Program-made: the position numbers and the translations under genes | The notes under the pieces: generated by a model | The model's input: the letters and a program-made list of their open reading frames with translations, nothing else | Told to the model about the DNA's origin: nothing | Database searches by the model: none | From: Sycon ciliatum | Taxonomy: Eukaryota; Porifera; Calcarea; Leucosolenida; Sycettidae | Direction: 5' to 3' | NCBI RefSeq assembly: GCF_964019385.1 | Contig: NC_088647.1 | Coordinates: 4,590,298 to 4,654,297, forward strand | Length of the DNA stretch: 64,000 nt | Part shown: positions 1 to 29,100 of the stretch, piece by piece | How positions within the stretch are numbered: position 1 is the stretch's first letter | How the letters are laid out: each line of letters begins with the position of its first letter

Positions 1-63
1 GTGAAGTTTCCACACAACAATGATGTACAGTAGTCGGGGGCACGGAAATTTTCAGTAGCCTAC

Positions 64-14783
<14,720 letters not shown>

Positions 14784-15058
14784 TGCACCACAGCCTGCAT
14801 GTCGAAGAAGATAGCAAAAGCGGACATAGCAATTGAGTCATACAATTTCTTTTTCAGTATAAACAGTAAACTGCGTGTACGTGCTCTATAGCATTCTTGT
14901 TCTCTACATCATTTGCTCCATGTGCGTGCACTGCGGAATGCTATTGTTTCAGACTGAGAAATGCACCACATTCGCGACATTACACAACCAGCCGGGGCAA
15001 AGCACACAGGCATGCGCACATGCACACAAACACCCATGGGCATTCTTTCCTGGCGGTT

Positions 15059-15077
15059 GGGGGGGGGGGGGGGGGGG
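15059..15077 (+). repeat. Poly(dG) run, 19 nt
   Basis: Uninterrupted G homopolymer about 275 bases upstream of the Reeler/DOMON start codon. Confidence 0.97.
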
Positions 15078-17511
15078 AATACTCTCTGGCTCTTGCCGCT
15101 TCATAACTTCAGACGCATCATGCCCCACCACTACCACGACTACATGTTGTACTAATGAGTGAGTCCATGCCATGGCTGCTGCCAATGTCTGTAGTGTAGT
15201 GTAGGCTGTAGCCCTGAAAGTATGCACAGCATGTAGCATGACTTTGTACAATCAAGCTGCTTTTTGTGATTGTGTGTACGCAGCTTCCGCTGTGATCTCA
15301 ATTGAACCACTTGATAACTACGGAAAACTGCTGCGCTACACCACGCTGTTTTGTTTACAGAGTCTCAAGTCTAGGAAAATGCAGAGACTGTTACAGTATA
15401 TCACTCAGTGTGGGCGCATCCCGCAATAACTATTGTACACGGAGCACTGTATTGTCAAAATTATGTGTACATTTTACAACTTTCCACAAGCCCAGAATCA
15501 GCTTACCAAGCGCAGCACTTGTTCCAAGAGCGACGCTCCTTCCTCCAGAGTTCTCGCCTCCGACCGCTAGGATAGCAACTCCTTGACTGGACCAGGACTG
15601 ACCTACATACAATTATGTGACGAAATCTAACGATAAATCGCAGCCACCCACCTCCAGATGATGCATGCAGTGTCGACGGGCGACTGCAGTAAAAGTGTAG
15701 TCACCGGCTAGGCCGGTTGTGAGAGCGAACTCCGGCTGAATTCGGATGGTGAATATGCGGTAGAGGGTAAGGGTTGAACCGTTCCCCTCAGCTCAACAAA
15801 ACGGACAAGACTAAACGCTAATCGTCGACGCGACGGCAAATGTCAACTAAACCAATAAGCTAGACTATAATTATAGATACTAGAGAGAAAACGCCAGGAC
15901 TGAATGGTCAAACCCAAAAATAATAATATTATTAGGAACGAGTGAAGCACTGAAACAGTGAAAGCAAAGCATTGACCGACATCACTCATGTGCAAGCGAG
16001 AGATTCACCCGTTCACCATGTTCACACTTCACAGGCAGGTGAAATCTCGTGACCTCGTGACTTCGTCGGCTCGGTACATCTGGCACATAGTCATAGATCT
16101 ACGCATGCATGCAGCCTGTCGAACGGACCATGCATAATATTCACGTCGGATGCTGCATGCATGACCTGATGACTGACGTATGACTGATTGTGCACTTGTG
16201 TAATTGTGGACATGGACATAAAACCAAAAGCATGATGAGTTGATGACCGCGCTGGGTCCGGGTGGGTTACCGGTAGGACCCACATTCAGTGTTTCAGAAT
16301 CAGAGTCACACGCTCTTGTCTTGGTATCGGTATTATTATGCGGAGTTCTGGTGTGCAACTCCACAACTAGCCAAAGGCAAAGGCAAAGGGCTAGCACTAG
16401 TAACACCCACAATAATTGTAGTAGATCTACCTCAGTACATGTACCTCACACACCAGTGTTTGTTTTCTGTCAGGATCAGCACGGTTACTGACTACATCAT
16501 ACATGTAGTGATAACATTAGCAGCTGAGCAGGTATTTCGCACAGTAATAATTTACAGCTGCGACCTCGGGACGACCTGATTTTAGTGATTAGCATTGAAA
16601 ATAGTATCACTTCAGTCTTCCCCTTGATAGCTAGGCTAATAAACTACTTCAACAAACAAGCTGTAGCTCGCAACAAAAAAGGTGCTACTGAGTACTGTAC
16701 TGAAAAGTGGCGCATGTGTATCATGATTCATGTGGCCGCTGGAAAACAGATCCTGCTTTCCCGTGCACGTGAGGAAACGGGGAATGTTTTCCTACACAGC
16801 GCGCGCATTGTTCCCATTGCGCATTGCCCGCATTGGTTCTGATGCAGATGGCTTCCTCTCGGGTCTGTTTCAGCGCGTCCCGGCCCGCCTGACACAGCTC
16901 TAGCGGCCTGGATTAGGCTAGCTGGGAGTAGAACAGGTCTGGTAGAAGTAGACCTACCATTATTATTCACTTGGTACACCACTGCTACAGCTAGTACTAC
17001 TAGTACTGAGTTTGTAGTAGTACAGCTACAGGGTAGTAGGGCAGCTAAGATGAAAGGCTTCAGAGAACTGGGCTTCTGGTTCTGTCAATCGTCAGTTTTC
17101 CTTCCGCTATCTTCAAATGCAATGTCCTTGCCTTGGACTTCGAAGTATTACGTTAAAACTAACGTGTTATTTACTCTTTACCTCCATGACTTTGTATGTT
17201 ATTGTTATGGTACACAAGTAAGTACTAAGTCTTATTTGCGTTCCGTCGTTCTTGCGCACCAGCACGAACCGCTTCGCCAAAAACTCCTCAGTCTTTCAGC
17301 TTCCCTTTCTTCGGTCTCCTCGAAATCACCTCAGTTGCAGTTACCGATCACCCGAATTCTTCCTGAACTCCCCCGTATTCGCACAAGGGCTGAGTTATAA
17401 CGTGTCGTTCTGTACTCTTGCCGTCTTGGAAATATCAAAAAGTCCGTACGTCCTTTATGAAGTTAGTTATGTACTCTTTTGTAAGTACATCGGTACATGT
17501 ACTTACCGGTA

Positions 17512-18153
17512 GAGGCGACGGTTTCAAATAGGAAATAGGTTGCAAACCGGAACGGACTCAATATTCACTTTCTCTCTTGGTATTTTGATTAGAAAACATA
17601 TGTCACAGTGAGACTACGATGTGTTATACTCCGAGCCAAAATTTCATGGCTCTGCGATGACCAGAAGCGCCATATCAAGCAGGTGAGTTTTTGACGTGTT
17701 GCTTCGCACTGCGACTTGAGTTTTACGACTTTCGAAAAATCAACTTCTTGTCGCAGGTAAACAGCGGCTCGCCTCTCGACAATAAAGCACCGCATACCAA
17801 TCAAAACTAATGGAAGCACACACAAGGCTTATTGTTACTCTGTACTGGCCGTCGTGGAGCGATAGCAATTACCTAATTTCAGACCCAGAGTGAATTTGAC
17901 GGGCACTCTAAAACGTGTCCGGTTTGGAGCCACCTCTGATTTGAACTTTTTTGAAGCGAAAAATTGGGCAACTTGGAGGCAATGGGTCAACACAAAGGAG
18001 TGGCTCAGTTCGATTGACTCTGGCCCCAGAGCAAACTTCAACATGCCAGTTTCCTTCCACAAACATATTTCGAGTGAAAAATCAACGTTGATGATCGTTT
18101 TGGGTCTATACAAATTTGGCTGTCAAAACGTTCCGGTATCGAGCCGTCTCCTC
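17512..18153. mobile_element. TA-flanked MITE, 642 bp, copy 1
   Basis: Ends GAGGCGACGG and CCGTCTCCTC are inverted repeats and each is flanked by TA, the target site of Tc1/mariner elements. A second copy of exactly the same length lies at 49216-49857, same orientation, differing at roughly ten positions by eye. Short frames of 78 and 92 codons occur on the minus strand in both copies, but no transposase motif is seen, so it is taken as non-autonomous. Confidence 0.85.
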
Positions 18154-18237
18154 TACATGTATATGTGTACTTACCTTTTCTAAGTTTTCTCCCTGGTGAT
18201 GCCAGGAATGCGCACGGCGACGTGGATGAGTGTAACA

Positions 18238-18589
18238 ATAGGGCTTGAAAGTGCTACGTCACTCCATAGCAATGGCATAGCAACAATTTGAAAAATTCGA
18301 AAACTGGATCCACCTGGATCCAGTTTTTGTATGGATCCAAGCACATTTCAAGCGGTCTCACTCACAGCAAGGTGATGTTGCCAGTGAAACTGACTGATTT
18401 GGCTAGTGGGGGCGGGGTGACAACTGGTGGCGAAGTAAAAGTTGCACCTGCATACGACATGAGTGGGTTGCTATGCACCCACATACTGAGGCAATAGCAA
18501 AGTCACACCTTAGTGGATCCAAAATAGAAATCTGATGTCAATTTACTACTCCCAGGCCGTTTTTGACGTCATCACTTTCAAGCCCTATT
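18238..18589. mobile_element. Inverted-repeat MITE, about 352 bp
   Basis: Left end AATAGGGCTTGAAAGTG is mirrored by CACTTTCAAGCCCTATT at the right, each followed inward by a TACGTCA/TGACGTCA word. An internal hairpin lies at about 18300-18326. No coding content. The target duplication was not resolved. Confidence 0.6.
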
Positions 18590-20171
18590 TTTGATGAATC
18601 ACTTCCCTGTCCGAAACATGCCAAAGCCACGTGGGTCAGAACAGCTGACAGTGCAAGGCTGCAGTGCAAGGCTAGTGTGCAAGACTAGGCCATACTAAAG
18701 GCCTATCATAGGCAAAAATAATGATCACCTGACGTGCACAGATCAGCTGAGTCATGACATGCCAGGCGGGACCCTTCTGCCGGCATGCAGGGAGCATAAA
18801 CCATGAGGCGGCGCGGGTATATAAAAGAAAAGGAGGGGATGGTTTGGGACTTCATCCTTCTAGTACTAGTAGCACTTCTCATTGCCCATTGGAAATCATG
18901 CAAGAGCAAGCAACAGCATGACGGAGGAAAGTCACTACAGCCTACAGGATTCACAAAGCATGGGGTGACTGTCAGACACTAAAGTAGACCTACAGTGTAC
19001 CATTGCAGTAGCAGTACTTCGAAATAGTCGATGACTCTTTGTAGTCATGCACCTACATGTACTTGGGCCCAGCTCAGGGGGGGGGGCATGGATTAGTGAT
19101 TTACGTTGGCCCTCCTCCTCACACGCACACACAGCCCATCTCCGCCAGAGGAAAGCACACCAGAATTATAATCAACAACGCCTGCCGCATTAAACTTACT
19201 CTGCCTGCCTTCAGCGCTGCAAACACACTATAACTCCACGCACGTAACGTGTGACTCACGTGCCACAAAGGGATAACTTGGGCGAAGAACTGCATGATAC
19301 CGAATTTTCCCAGAAGCTGAACTCAAACACATACAAAACCATCAACAAATGCCGCTGTGAGATGGAGATACATGTACACTTCTCCCATGCATAGAACTTC
19401 AGACAGTGACACTCAAAGAAAGATACATGCGTAAGGAAAGAATGATAGCGTCGAAAAGTATTTTAGCGTGGCATAATAATGATAATATGTCGTGAATGAG
19501 GTAATGCATAAATTGCATGTGATGAAGTTTTGTTGGAGTAGTGTGTTTCATGGTATGCGAGTGCACGGCGGAAAGATTGTCATCAACACACTATCACAAG
19601 AAAGGTGGGGAAACGCTTTATGTGCACCGGGCAGGGCCAGGCACACAGAACAGATTAATAGAACCATTCTCGGGAGTACTACCAGTAGTTGGAGGTGCTT
19701 TTTGCACTCGCATGCCTATTTTGGGTGTGCGTTGGGTCAACATTTGATTGCCGTGCATGAGCTCATGGTAAGCAATTTGTGCAGTGAGACCTGGCTGCTA
19801 CTACTACACACTGCAGAATGGATAGTGCCTTGCAGCTAAGCACTGGGTCCAGCACAATGCAGGCACATAATAGCCTTAACGGCGGCAGGTGTATTAGTCA
19901 CACAGAACGAGCAGCAGTGAAAGTCAAACCTGCGATGGTATGTTGCAGTCAATACCACAGTCTGCCTCATGACCAGCATAGGCAATTAATGATAATCAAG
20001 CCTTGTGTCCAGGATTCGGCAACCATCAATCGCCAGACATTTGGATGGTGGCTAGTTCCGATCAGAATGCTGGAGCTGATGGTGGTACGGCCAGCAGTAC
20101 TGTGGATGTTATGACATCACTGCTACCACAGGCTGCATGGCAACAGCAATGCACTGACGACTGCTGCCCGC

Positions 20172-23100
20172 TCAATGCTGCGACCACTGGATGGTCTTCA
20201 AGTCAACACCTTCCTGAACCATCTCCCACAGCGGACTGTACAGGAGAAAAGAAACAGAACGCACATATCAGCGCAGCTCTGCTGTCCGAGTTCACAAGGA
20301 ATACGTGCATCGTACATCGGAACAGCTCGCCCAGCCAGTACAGCACACCGGCTTGACTTCGTTTTGACAACGAATATACGAGTGGAGCTCAAGTGCGGCG
20401 CAACGTCACACTGTTCTTCTAGACTATTTAGGGCACCTTTAAGTCCAGTTTTCACCCACTTCCAATCATCGTGGAAGTACACGAAGTACACCATCGTCAT
20501 CAGGAGCCAAATCAAACACGAGGGAAAGATTTTTTGGTGACAGCTCCAGCACTGAGATTGTAGCGGCTTTGCACCACGTGATGCGAGTTTTCGCCACCGG
20601 AGACTCTTATACAAAATACGTACCTTATTTTTCGGAGTATAGTGCGCACCTTTGTATAACGCGCACCCCCAATCTTCATTGGGGGTGCGCACTTCAATCT
20701 TCATTGGGGGTGCGCACTTCAATCTTCATTGAAGTACATGCATTTCATATTCGGAGTATAGTGCGCACCTGCGATTTAGGGCCTAAAATAGCACATCTAA
20801 AGTGCGCACTATACTCCGGAAAATACGGTACTCTTGTTCGCAACACGGTGCTCCCGAAGCCCTACCTCATTTCCCGCAGCTTGAGTACATTTTTCACAGT
20901 CAGATCGACAGTATACTTGACTTCCTCTTCAGTGGTGAAACGACCAATACCAAACCTGACAGAAACAACAAATACCAGACATGAAGAAGGACAACATTAC
21001 AGGAAACTGGTCAGATAAGAACATTTCCACAATTGTAGCTATTTGCAGTCAGCCTGTTCATGCCAGGTGAAGAGACAGACTAGACAGTAAACAAGCTTCT
21101 CGCAAGAAAAGAACGGAACAATTCTGAACTTTTGATGGCGTGGCATGTATGGTCACACAATGCATGCTACGTGTAGAGTCAAACCTCTTCAGGACCAACA
21201 CGGATAATGCGGATTTTCCTTCAATGGCTGTCCAGGTATCAGATCAAGTCACACAAGTTAGCTTCTGATGAATGTCGCCGTATATTATTGGGCCGTATGT
21301 CACAAAACATCGCGAAAACACAAAGTTCTTTTTTTGCGGGGAGGGGGGGGGGGGGCAACTGAGTCGACAAGGTTGAGTTGATTCAGGGAGAACTGTTATC
21401 AACTTCCACTACATGTCTATGTGCTTTTGTTGCTGGTAATTGTACGTGTAAATATGCTGTGTTTTTTTTCTTTTTCTTTTTTGGTTCATGCATGAGGGTA
21501 ATGCCAGTCGATACTCAGTGGAGAACATTGAATCTCGCGGATCAGGAGTTTGGGTCAGTTGCTTTTAAACAAATAAAACTCCGACTGCATACTGCTGTGG
21601 GTATGATTTTGTTTGCTGCATTCGTCCAACAAAAGCGACATCTCTCGCATGCCAAAAGTCAAGCCAGCAGAATCTAGATGAAGCAGATGAGCCCACTTTT
21701 ACCATCAATGAAGTTCCCACAACATACAACAGCATGTCAGAGCACGAGATGTCATATTGTGCACAACTACATCTATTACTTTAACAGGGTTTGCAGCACC
21801 CTTGAAAACCCTTGAAAACCCTGAAATTTATCTTCCCCCGGGAACTCCCAGAACCCCCCTCAAATTTTGTATTTTATAAAAACATTTCCCTTGATTCCCC
21901 TGAAATTTGTTTTCCAGTGCCGTGACCAGGTAGATCTACGTAGATCTACTACTCAGCGACTGTCCAGGGACAGGTAGGTACGCGTAGATCTACGAGTGCA
22001 CCGGTCTGGTCACCTGGTAATGTGAGTCGAGGGCCTCAAGGGCTGCTCGCGACACGCGTGTAGGTCTTACGGTACTAGTATTTTGCATTTGAGCATTTGA
22101 GTAGATCTTGTAGTACTCGACGTATGCTCGACTGTCGACTGTTGCAGTTTTGGTTACAGTTGCGACAATGGCGGTTCCTAACTGTAGCGAAAATGAAATC
22201 CGCCACTGCAACTGCTTTTCCGTTTGTTTGCTTTGCCCTCAAAAGGACAAAGCGTGTTCAGTTTTTTTTCGGAGCGCCGATGAAGTTTGATAGAGTTGTA
22301 CTTGTTGTTCGCCATGCCGAAGGGCATGTGTGTTTTCAACGATCGCTGGTTGTCTTTGGACCCGTACAATGACTGGCTAGCTCGCGTACCTGAGAATAAG
22401 AACTTAGCGAGATGGAAAGTTTGTTGTCCGTCGTTCGACGTGTCAAGCATGGGTGAAGGCAGCTTGAAATCACATGCGAGAGGCGCAGAGCATTCTCGTT
22501 CCGTGGAGCTGTGTAGCAATAGAGCGAATCTAGACGCATTCGTTCGCCCTGCTGCTGCATCGACGAGTGCCAGCGATGGAGTTACCGTCCCCAGCTGCCA
22601 GCGTTGGCACAACTACAAGCATTGCAGCTTTCTCTAGACGTGCTGAGTCGTCTACTGCCGAAGTTTTGTGCACGCTGAAATCTGTGACAAAAAAATTTCA
22701 GCAACAACTCTTCGTCTGGGATCGGCGATCTCTTCAGGAGAATGTTTCCCGATAGCGTAATTGCGCAACAGTTTGGTGTGTCTGAGCGTAAATACGCCTA
22801 CCTCACGAACATTGGCCTGGCTCCCTTCTTCAAAGATGCCCTGAACACTAGGATTCGCCAAAGGGCATCATTTGTATTGATGTTTGATGAAAGTTTTAAC
22901 CAGAAAACCAGTAGCAAGCAGCTCCATGTGCATGTCCGGACGTGGGATGACGGTCAAGTTTGTTCGTGCTACTACGACTCCTCATTTCTGGGCCATGCAA
23001 GTGCGGAGGTTGTTCTGGAGTCGTTGCTCGACATATCCAGGAAGCTGGAGCTCCGCAAGCTGTCTCAGGTCTCAATGGATGGACCGAACGTTAACTGGAA

Positions 23101-26100
23101 GACTCTTCGGCTGCTCCAAGAGCACTTGAAGTCAACCGTTGGCCGACAAGCTCTTGACATCGGGAGCTATGGTCTCCACAATGTTCAAGGTGCATTCCAG
23201 CCGGGTGCGCTGAAGTCTGGCTGGGAGCCGAACAAGCTGTTGTCTGCTATGTACTACCTCTTCCACGAGAGCCCAGCGAAGAGAGAGGACTATGACTCTA
23301 TGAGACGGCGACAAAATCGAAGAACTTCCCTCTCAGATTCTGTGCTCACCGCTGGGTGGAGAATGGCCCGGTGGCAGACAGAGAGCGCTGTACCTGTTTA
23401 ACAACGTCAAGCTGTATGTTGCAGCTGCTGAGGCCAAGACTGTTACGAAGCCCACCGTCACTTCGTATGACACTATCAAGACGTTTTCGGGAGACCCTTT
23501 GACGCCGGTCAAGATAGCTATCTTCGCATCTGTTTGCCAGCCGGTTTCGCCATTCCTGACGCTCTACCACGATGACCGGCCTCTGCTACCATTCATGGCG
23601 GATGATCTGTTTTCCCTCATCCGGCCGCTCATGCAACACTTCATGAAGCCTGCTGCCCTGGAAGGGATTACGAAAGTTCGCCTGATGGCATTGTAGCCTG
23701 ATGACTCAGACAACTTTTCCGTGAACCGCCAAGTAGAAGACGACAACATGTCCGAACGGTCTGTTGTTTCCCAGCGGTTGGTCTGTGACCATGTTTCTTC
23801 TGTTGGCGGCTTGGGGAGTGTCGACATCTCTCCAGCTTTGATACGGTCTGCTACAGCAGCTCACCAGCAATACCGAGCCCATCTCGAAGAGGAGAAGTGG
23901 AAGGCACAAGCCGCGGGTCAGGCCAACAAGCGGAAGGCTTTACTGCAGGAGATCGACGATGTGAAGAAGAAGCAGAAGCAACTCCGTGCAGAAGTTACAG
24001 AGCTGTTTTCCTCTGCTGACAAGTTCCCAGAGCGTGCTGAGTCATCCAGCGACTTGGCTTGGATTGTTAAGTCCAACAGCCTGCGCTGTACAGCGAAGTC
24101 GAAAGAGGCTGAGCTGGGTGACCTCGCACAGGTATTGCAGGAGAAGCAGAATGCAGTAAAGCTTGCCTGAGTGTGTCTTCTGTCTTCACCATGGCGCTTC
24201 CACATTTCATTAAACAAATTATTGGTTTGTTTCGTTTTAACTCGGATGGAGAGCCAAGGATTAAAATTAACCTTAAAGAAAGATTATTTCATAACTTAGA
24301 ACCTTCCAAGTTGGAAGGCTGTTGGTTTGCGCATTGCAGACGTGATGCAGCTACCGTAATAACGCACATGTAAGCACATGCGCTTATAAGTGAATTTTTG
24401 CTACGAATCCAATTTTCAAAAATGAAATGTTTTTCACCTAAGCGCACATGCGCGATCAGAGTTCGTTTTCCAGAGTCTTTGTGTTTGACTAGGTCTTGTA
24501 GTGTCAGTTTCATAGTTTCTGTATGCTGTTTACAGGCTTTTATCTGTGATTGTGTCAAAGTGAGAATATTGGTAGTGCTTCGCCTATAAGAGCATGCGCT
24601 TATAAGTGAGAGTGCGCTTATATCCGCATACAGGCACATGCTTATATCCGCATACAGGCACATGCGCCCTATATGTGCGTTACTACGGTAAGCATCAGGT
24701 CGTTAAATGTCACTATCACAACAGTCAGTTTTGTGCCAATTGTTGCACATTTCGACTCACCATTATCCTGCTTATAATCGTTAGTGTTGGACAAAACGGA
24801 TAGCTTGTAAACCTATGCCATGGTCCTCTCTTTTTCAATTTTGTTTTGTTTGTTATGATTTCTTGGCTTCTTGCTTCGGTTTCCTTAAATTTAAAATTAC
24901 GATTTTATAGGTGCAATTTAACGCTGTGCAGTTTATAATTTTACATTTCTCCTCATTTCGTCTTTTAGCGCTTTCGGGTGTTATTATTTCTTTTTCTTAT
25001 TTTAGCACTGATGTATTATTTCTTTCCGTGAATTACGCGATCTTCTTATGTCCACTACATAACGCAGCATTATTTGTGATGGTGGCTGCACTACAGTCCG
25101 TTTCAAAAAGATTTGCAATCCTGGCGATCGCCCGCAGAGTTTGGCGTCTTACCGTATGAGCACTCGAGCGCTGCCTGGAAAAACTCACTGTGAACTCGAA
25201 GAAATATTCCGCGCGAAAGCAGGAAAAATGACAACTCACTCCCGTTGATACAGTCATGTACGTCTGGTTTACAACAAACGAGTTCTTCCTCGTATCGATA
25301 ATGGAGTCAGAGAGGACATGTCGAAACGAAAGTGTTGTAAATGTTGACGAGCGGCATGGGTCCCAATTCGTTTTGTGACCAAAATAGTTTCTTTGAGCTA
25401 CGATGCAATTTACTCACCGTGTGACGAAAACGACATCGACACGGACTCATTCCCAAGGCCATGACTTGGCAAAGCTATCCGTGTGACTTCGACGACATTT
25501 TGAGAAAAGCAGACGCTTGTGAACGCTGATAGAAGACAGCGTTGACTGCTAAATTCAAATAAATTGGCGATCTTGAAATACTAAAATAAATCTAAAAAAG
25601 CTACAGCGCGATGACTTCCATTATAATTCACTCACACCATTGCAGTGTTGTGGGTGTGTTCACATGGCGTGAGCCAGTCAAGTGTCAGTCAGTTCGGCAG
25701 GAAGCGCGAGCTCCAACAACAAGTCGTTTGGTGCAGCCATCTTCTTTGTCTTGTACCAGCTTGATCACCAAAACAATGAAAAAAAGTTTGACTTGAGGAT
25801 AGGTTGGGATTTGAACTCACAACTTCATGGTCAGCAGACAGCATTCATAACCACAAGGCCAAAAAGGAAAGGATAAATCGTGGGTTTTGATAAAAAATCG
25901 ATACTGGCTTCCTGGGCAAATTGTAAACCATGGGAAAAGGCCGGAAACCTGGCCGAAATTCTAACTCCTTAACGGTTGGTCCAATTGTTCCGAAACCTTC
26001 ACAGAACAATTTGCCGTGTCCTAACAAGCCATTCTATGTACTTTGTTGTCCAAATTTCCCTTATCTTCATACTTTTTAAGACCCAAACCTGATTGTAAAT

Positions 26101-29100
26101 CTTTTTGAAACAGACTATAGTGTTGGTGATCACAGCTTCGATTATTGACATTCTGAACCAGTGAACTTCTGCGTGCGGCTACGGATATATGGTGTCTGGC
26201 GACTGTATGACGTCTGTGAACTGAAAACCCTTGATATGACCCGGGAAATCCCCCGAAATGTTGTGTTTATGTTATGCTAAGAACCCTGCTTCAAGTAGTA
26301 TACACTCGCACTTGGACACGAAACATGCAGCCAAGCTGAGCGCCACTCACCGAATCGACGAGTGTGCAAGATCGTCCTCGGCACCGATGGCCCGCAGCAC
26401 GTAGGATGGCTCCAACGAGGCTGATGTGCAGGCACTACCCGACGACAGGGCCACGTCCTTCAAGCCCATCAGGAGACTTTCACCCTCCACAAACGCAAAC
26501 GAATAGTTGACGCAGCCTAACACAAAAAGAGGGCAACACACACGCAACACAAAACACCGCATGAATTAGCACCACCTGCCTATCTAGGAGAGAAAGTGGA
26601 CAAAGACAAGTACAGAAAAGAGTGAGAAATGATAGCAATGCACATAAGGAAACCCCAACAACTAATTGGGCTCTTTATGGTTTATACGCCCTCTCTCCGG
26701 AGTACTAGAGCATCTATTAAATCCCCTCCCCCAGTGCTAAAGTATGATACCAAGAGTCTATACCCCCCCCCCCCCCCCCAAAGTACTACAGCATGATGCA
26801 GGAGTCAATACCCCCCCCCCCCCCCCCCCTCTCCAAAGTACTACATTATGATGCAGGAGTCTATACCCCACCCCTGCCCCCAGATTACATGTACTACAGC
26901 ACGCGTATGCAACATCCATGGACTCGCAGAGGTACTGGACTATAATATCATCATGGCATTGGGGCTGTGTACAGAAATCTGTAGGGTTCAAGCGACAGTG
27001 AGGTGTGTATTTTCACCTTCCAAATCTGGGCATGTACTTTGCACCTCAAGCGACTCCTTCACAAAATTAGAGAGAACGTCCACTGTCGATTGCAAAGAGG
27101 GGAGTGTACACCAGAGGTTCATGTGGAACTTCCTGCACATTTCATCTGAGCATGAGATCAGTTTTAAAGCAAAATGTGGATGCTCCCCAAGCATATCTTC
27201 CATGTATGGGTGGATGTGTAGGTTACATGACTACAAAATAAGGTCTGTAGACTGCCACTAACCAGGATAGGTGCTGGCGGGGTCACCATTGCGGATGATG
27301 TGTGTCAGCTGTGATTCCAGGCCGTCGATCAATAGCTGCGACATTTTATCCACGTGCTTTCGGTCGTACTGCAAAGGGCAAGGGAAAACACACACACACA
27401 CACGCACACACAGCTTCCATTGTAGGCGCCAGACGGTCCATCATTTCACTAAGGCAATGATAGCAATACAGGATGGGAAAGTAAATCAATGCATGTATCA
27501 TAACCGGGGCAAAGAAGAGAATACTTCGAAGTAGTATTCTCAGTTCACAGAGCCCAAAACACCACAACCCCGTATGCCTAGTGTCAGATGCAGCGCCATA
27601 GCTGTTAGGGTAAAGTGATAATCCAGAAGGGCCCCAACCCTCATTTACCACATTCACATATCCCTTGGGCCAGACTCCCAAGCAGGACATGGAAATCGGC
27701 ACTTCTCAAACATGGACCTTTAGAGAAAGTAAAGTGGACAAAGATAGGAATGGGCTCCATTTTTGTCGAGCTTGATGTGCTAAGCAAAATGGGAAAATGT
27801 CCCATGGCCACGTGATACAGTGTTCCCCAAGATATTCACAATTGAGTGCACGAGTATTATGGCCAGTCCCTATTGGGAATCTGGAGGAAGAGATGTAATG
27901 GTGGCTTGGGCAGGATGGGACTAGTACAATAGAGGATCACCCACTAAATTGGCCCCATGGGGAAAGCAACGCCATACTGGAGTGCACTGCCCAGGATCCT
28001 CAGCATATGCGGCGCCCATCGCTATTTTACCCATAAGGGCAAATTATGACTAGCAGGCATGTCCAATACGGACACACATGTACATTCACATGAAAGTGCA
28101 CACAGACACAGACACAGACACACGCACGCACACACACACACACATACACACACATACACACACATGCCTACACACAAACACACGCATGCCTACACACACA
28201 CACACACGCCTACACACACACACTACACTCCTACGCTGGTAATTCCAGAATGAAGTATGCTGGACGAACACACACATCATCATCACTTACAGCCATGTCA
28301 CGATTAGCAATATCGCAAGCCTCGCCCAGACCAACAACAAGCGGAGCAGGCAGTGTTCCACTGCGCATGCCACGCTCCTGACCTCCACCGCTGATCAATG
28401 CCTCGAGACGCACTCTTGGCCGACGGCGTACGTAGAGAGCGCCGATGCCTTTCGGCCCGTAGACCTTGTGCCCACTGATGGACAACATGTCAATCTTGCT
28501 GCGATTGACGTCCATCGGCACCTTGCCCACGGCCTGCGCCGCGTCAGTGTGGAAAAAGACCTTGCGCGAGCGGCACAAGTCTCCGATCTGGTCGATCGGC
28601 TGCATGACGCCGATCTCGTTGTTCACACTCATGATGGATACCAGCAGTGTGTCATCGGTGATTGCCTCCTCCAAAGCCTGCGCAGACACAGGAACAGGCG
28701 TTACAAGTCATCTTCAGAGACAACCCCAGGGAGAAAGGAATATAATACACTGCATTTGCAGATTTGCCATTGTCAGCGCCATCTGGACAAGGGGTTCTGT
28801 ACATATTTTACTGCAATATCTATACATCATGGTTTTACAGCATGGGTTATTCCGTTCATACAGAGCACTTGTAGATGCACGTATAACCCAACGTGCCAAG
28901 TGACACAGTACCGAATATACCAACACCGTTGCTGATGCGGGGCAAAAACTGTACATGCTCCCAGCTAAGTGGGTCCAGCGTACATGCTAAATGGCATGAG
29001 CAACACACGCCCACCAACTCAATGCTGCAGGCAGCTAACTGTCTCGGAATATGCTCGTATTTTTACCGATAATTCCTTTGAGCATTGCTCAAAATTACGT

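Larger units (their letters stand above)
14784..20171. other. Gene-poor spacer between the Reeler/DOMON gene and NFS1
   Basis: No coding exon could be supported. It contains a 19-G run (15059-15077), a TA-flanked 642-bp element (17512-18153), a 352-bp inverted-repeat element (18238-18589) and short palindromes. A minus-strand stretch at 15509-15590 is bounded by possible acceptor and donor motifs (CCAG, and GTAAGC after 15509). It could be a 5' untranslated exon of the Reeler gene, but nothing confirms this. The two genes are in tandem on the minus strand, so the spacer should hold the Reeler promoter and the NFS1 3' untranslated region. Confidence 0.5.

Noticed and set aside
25795..25865. 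Functional tRNA gene
   Set aside because: Only box-like promoter words are present; acceptor and anticodon stems do not pair.
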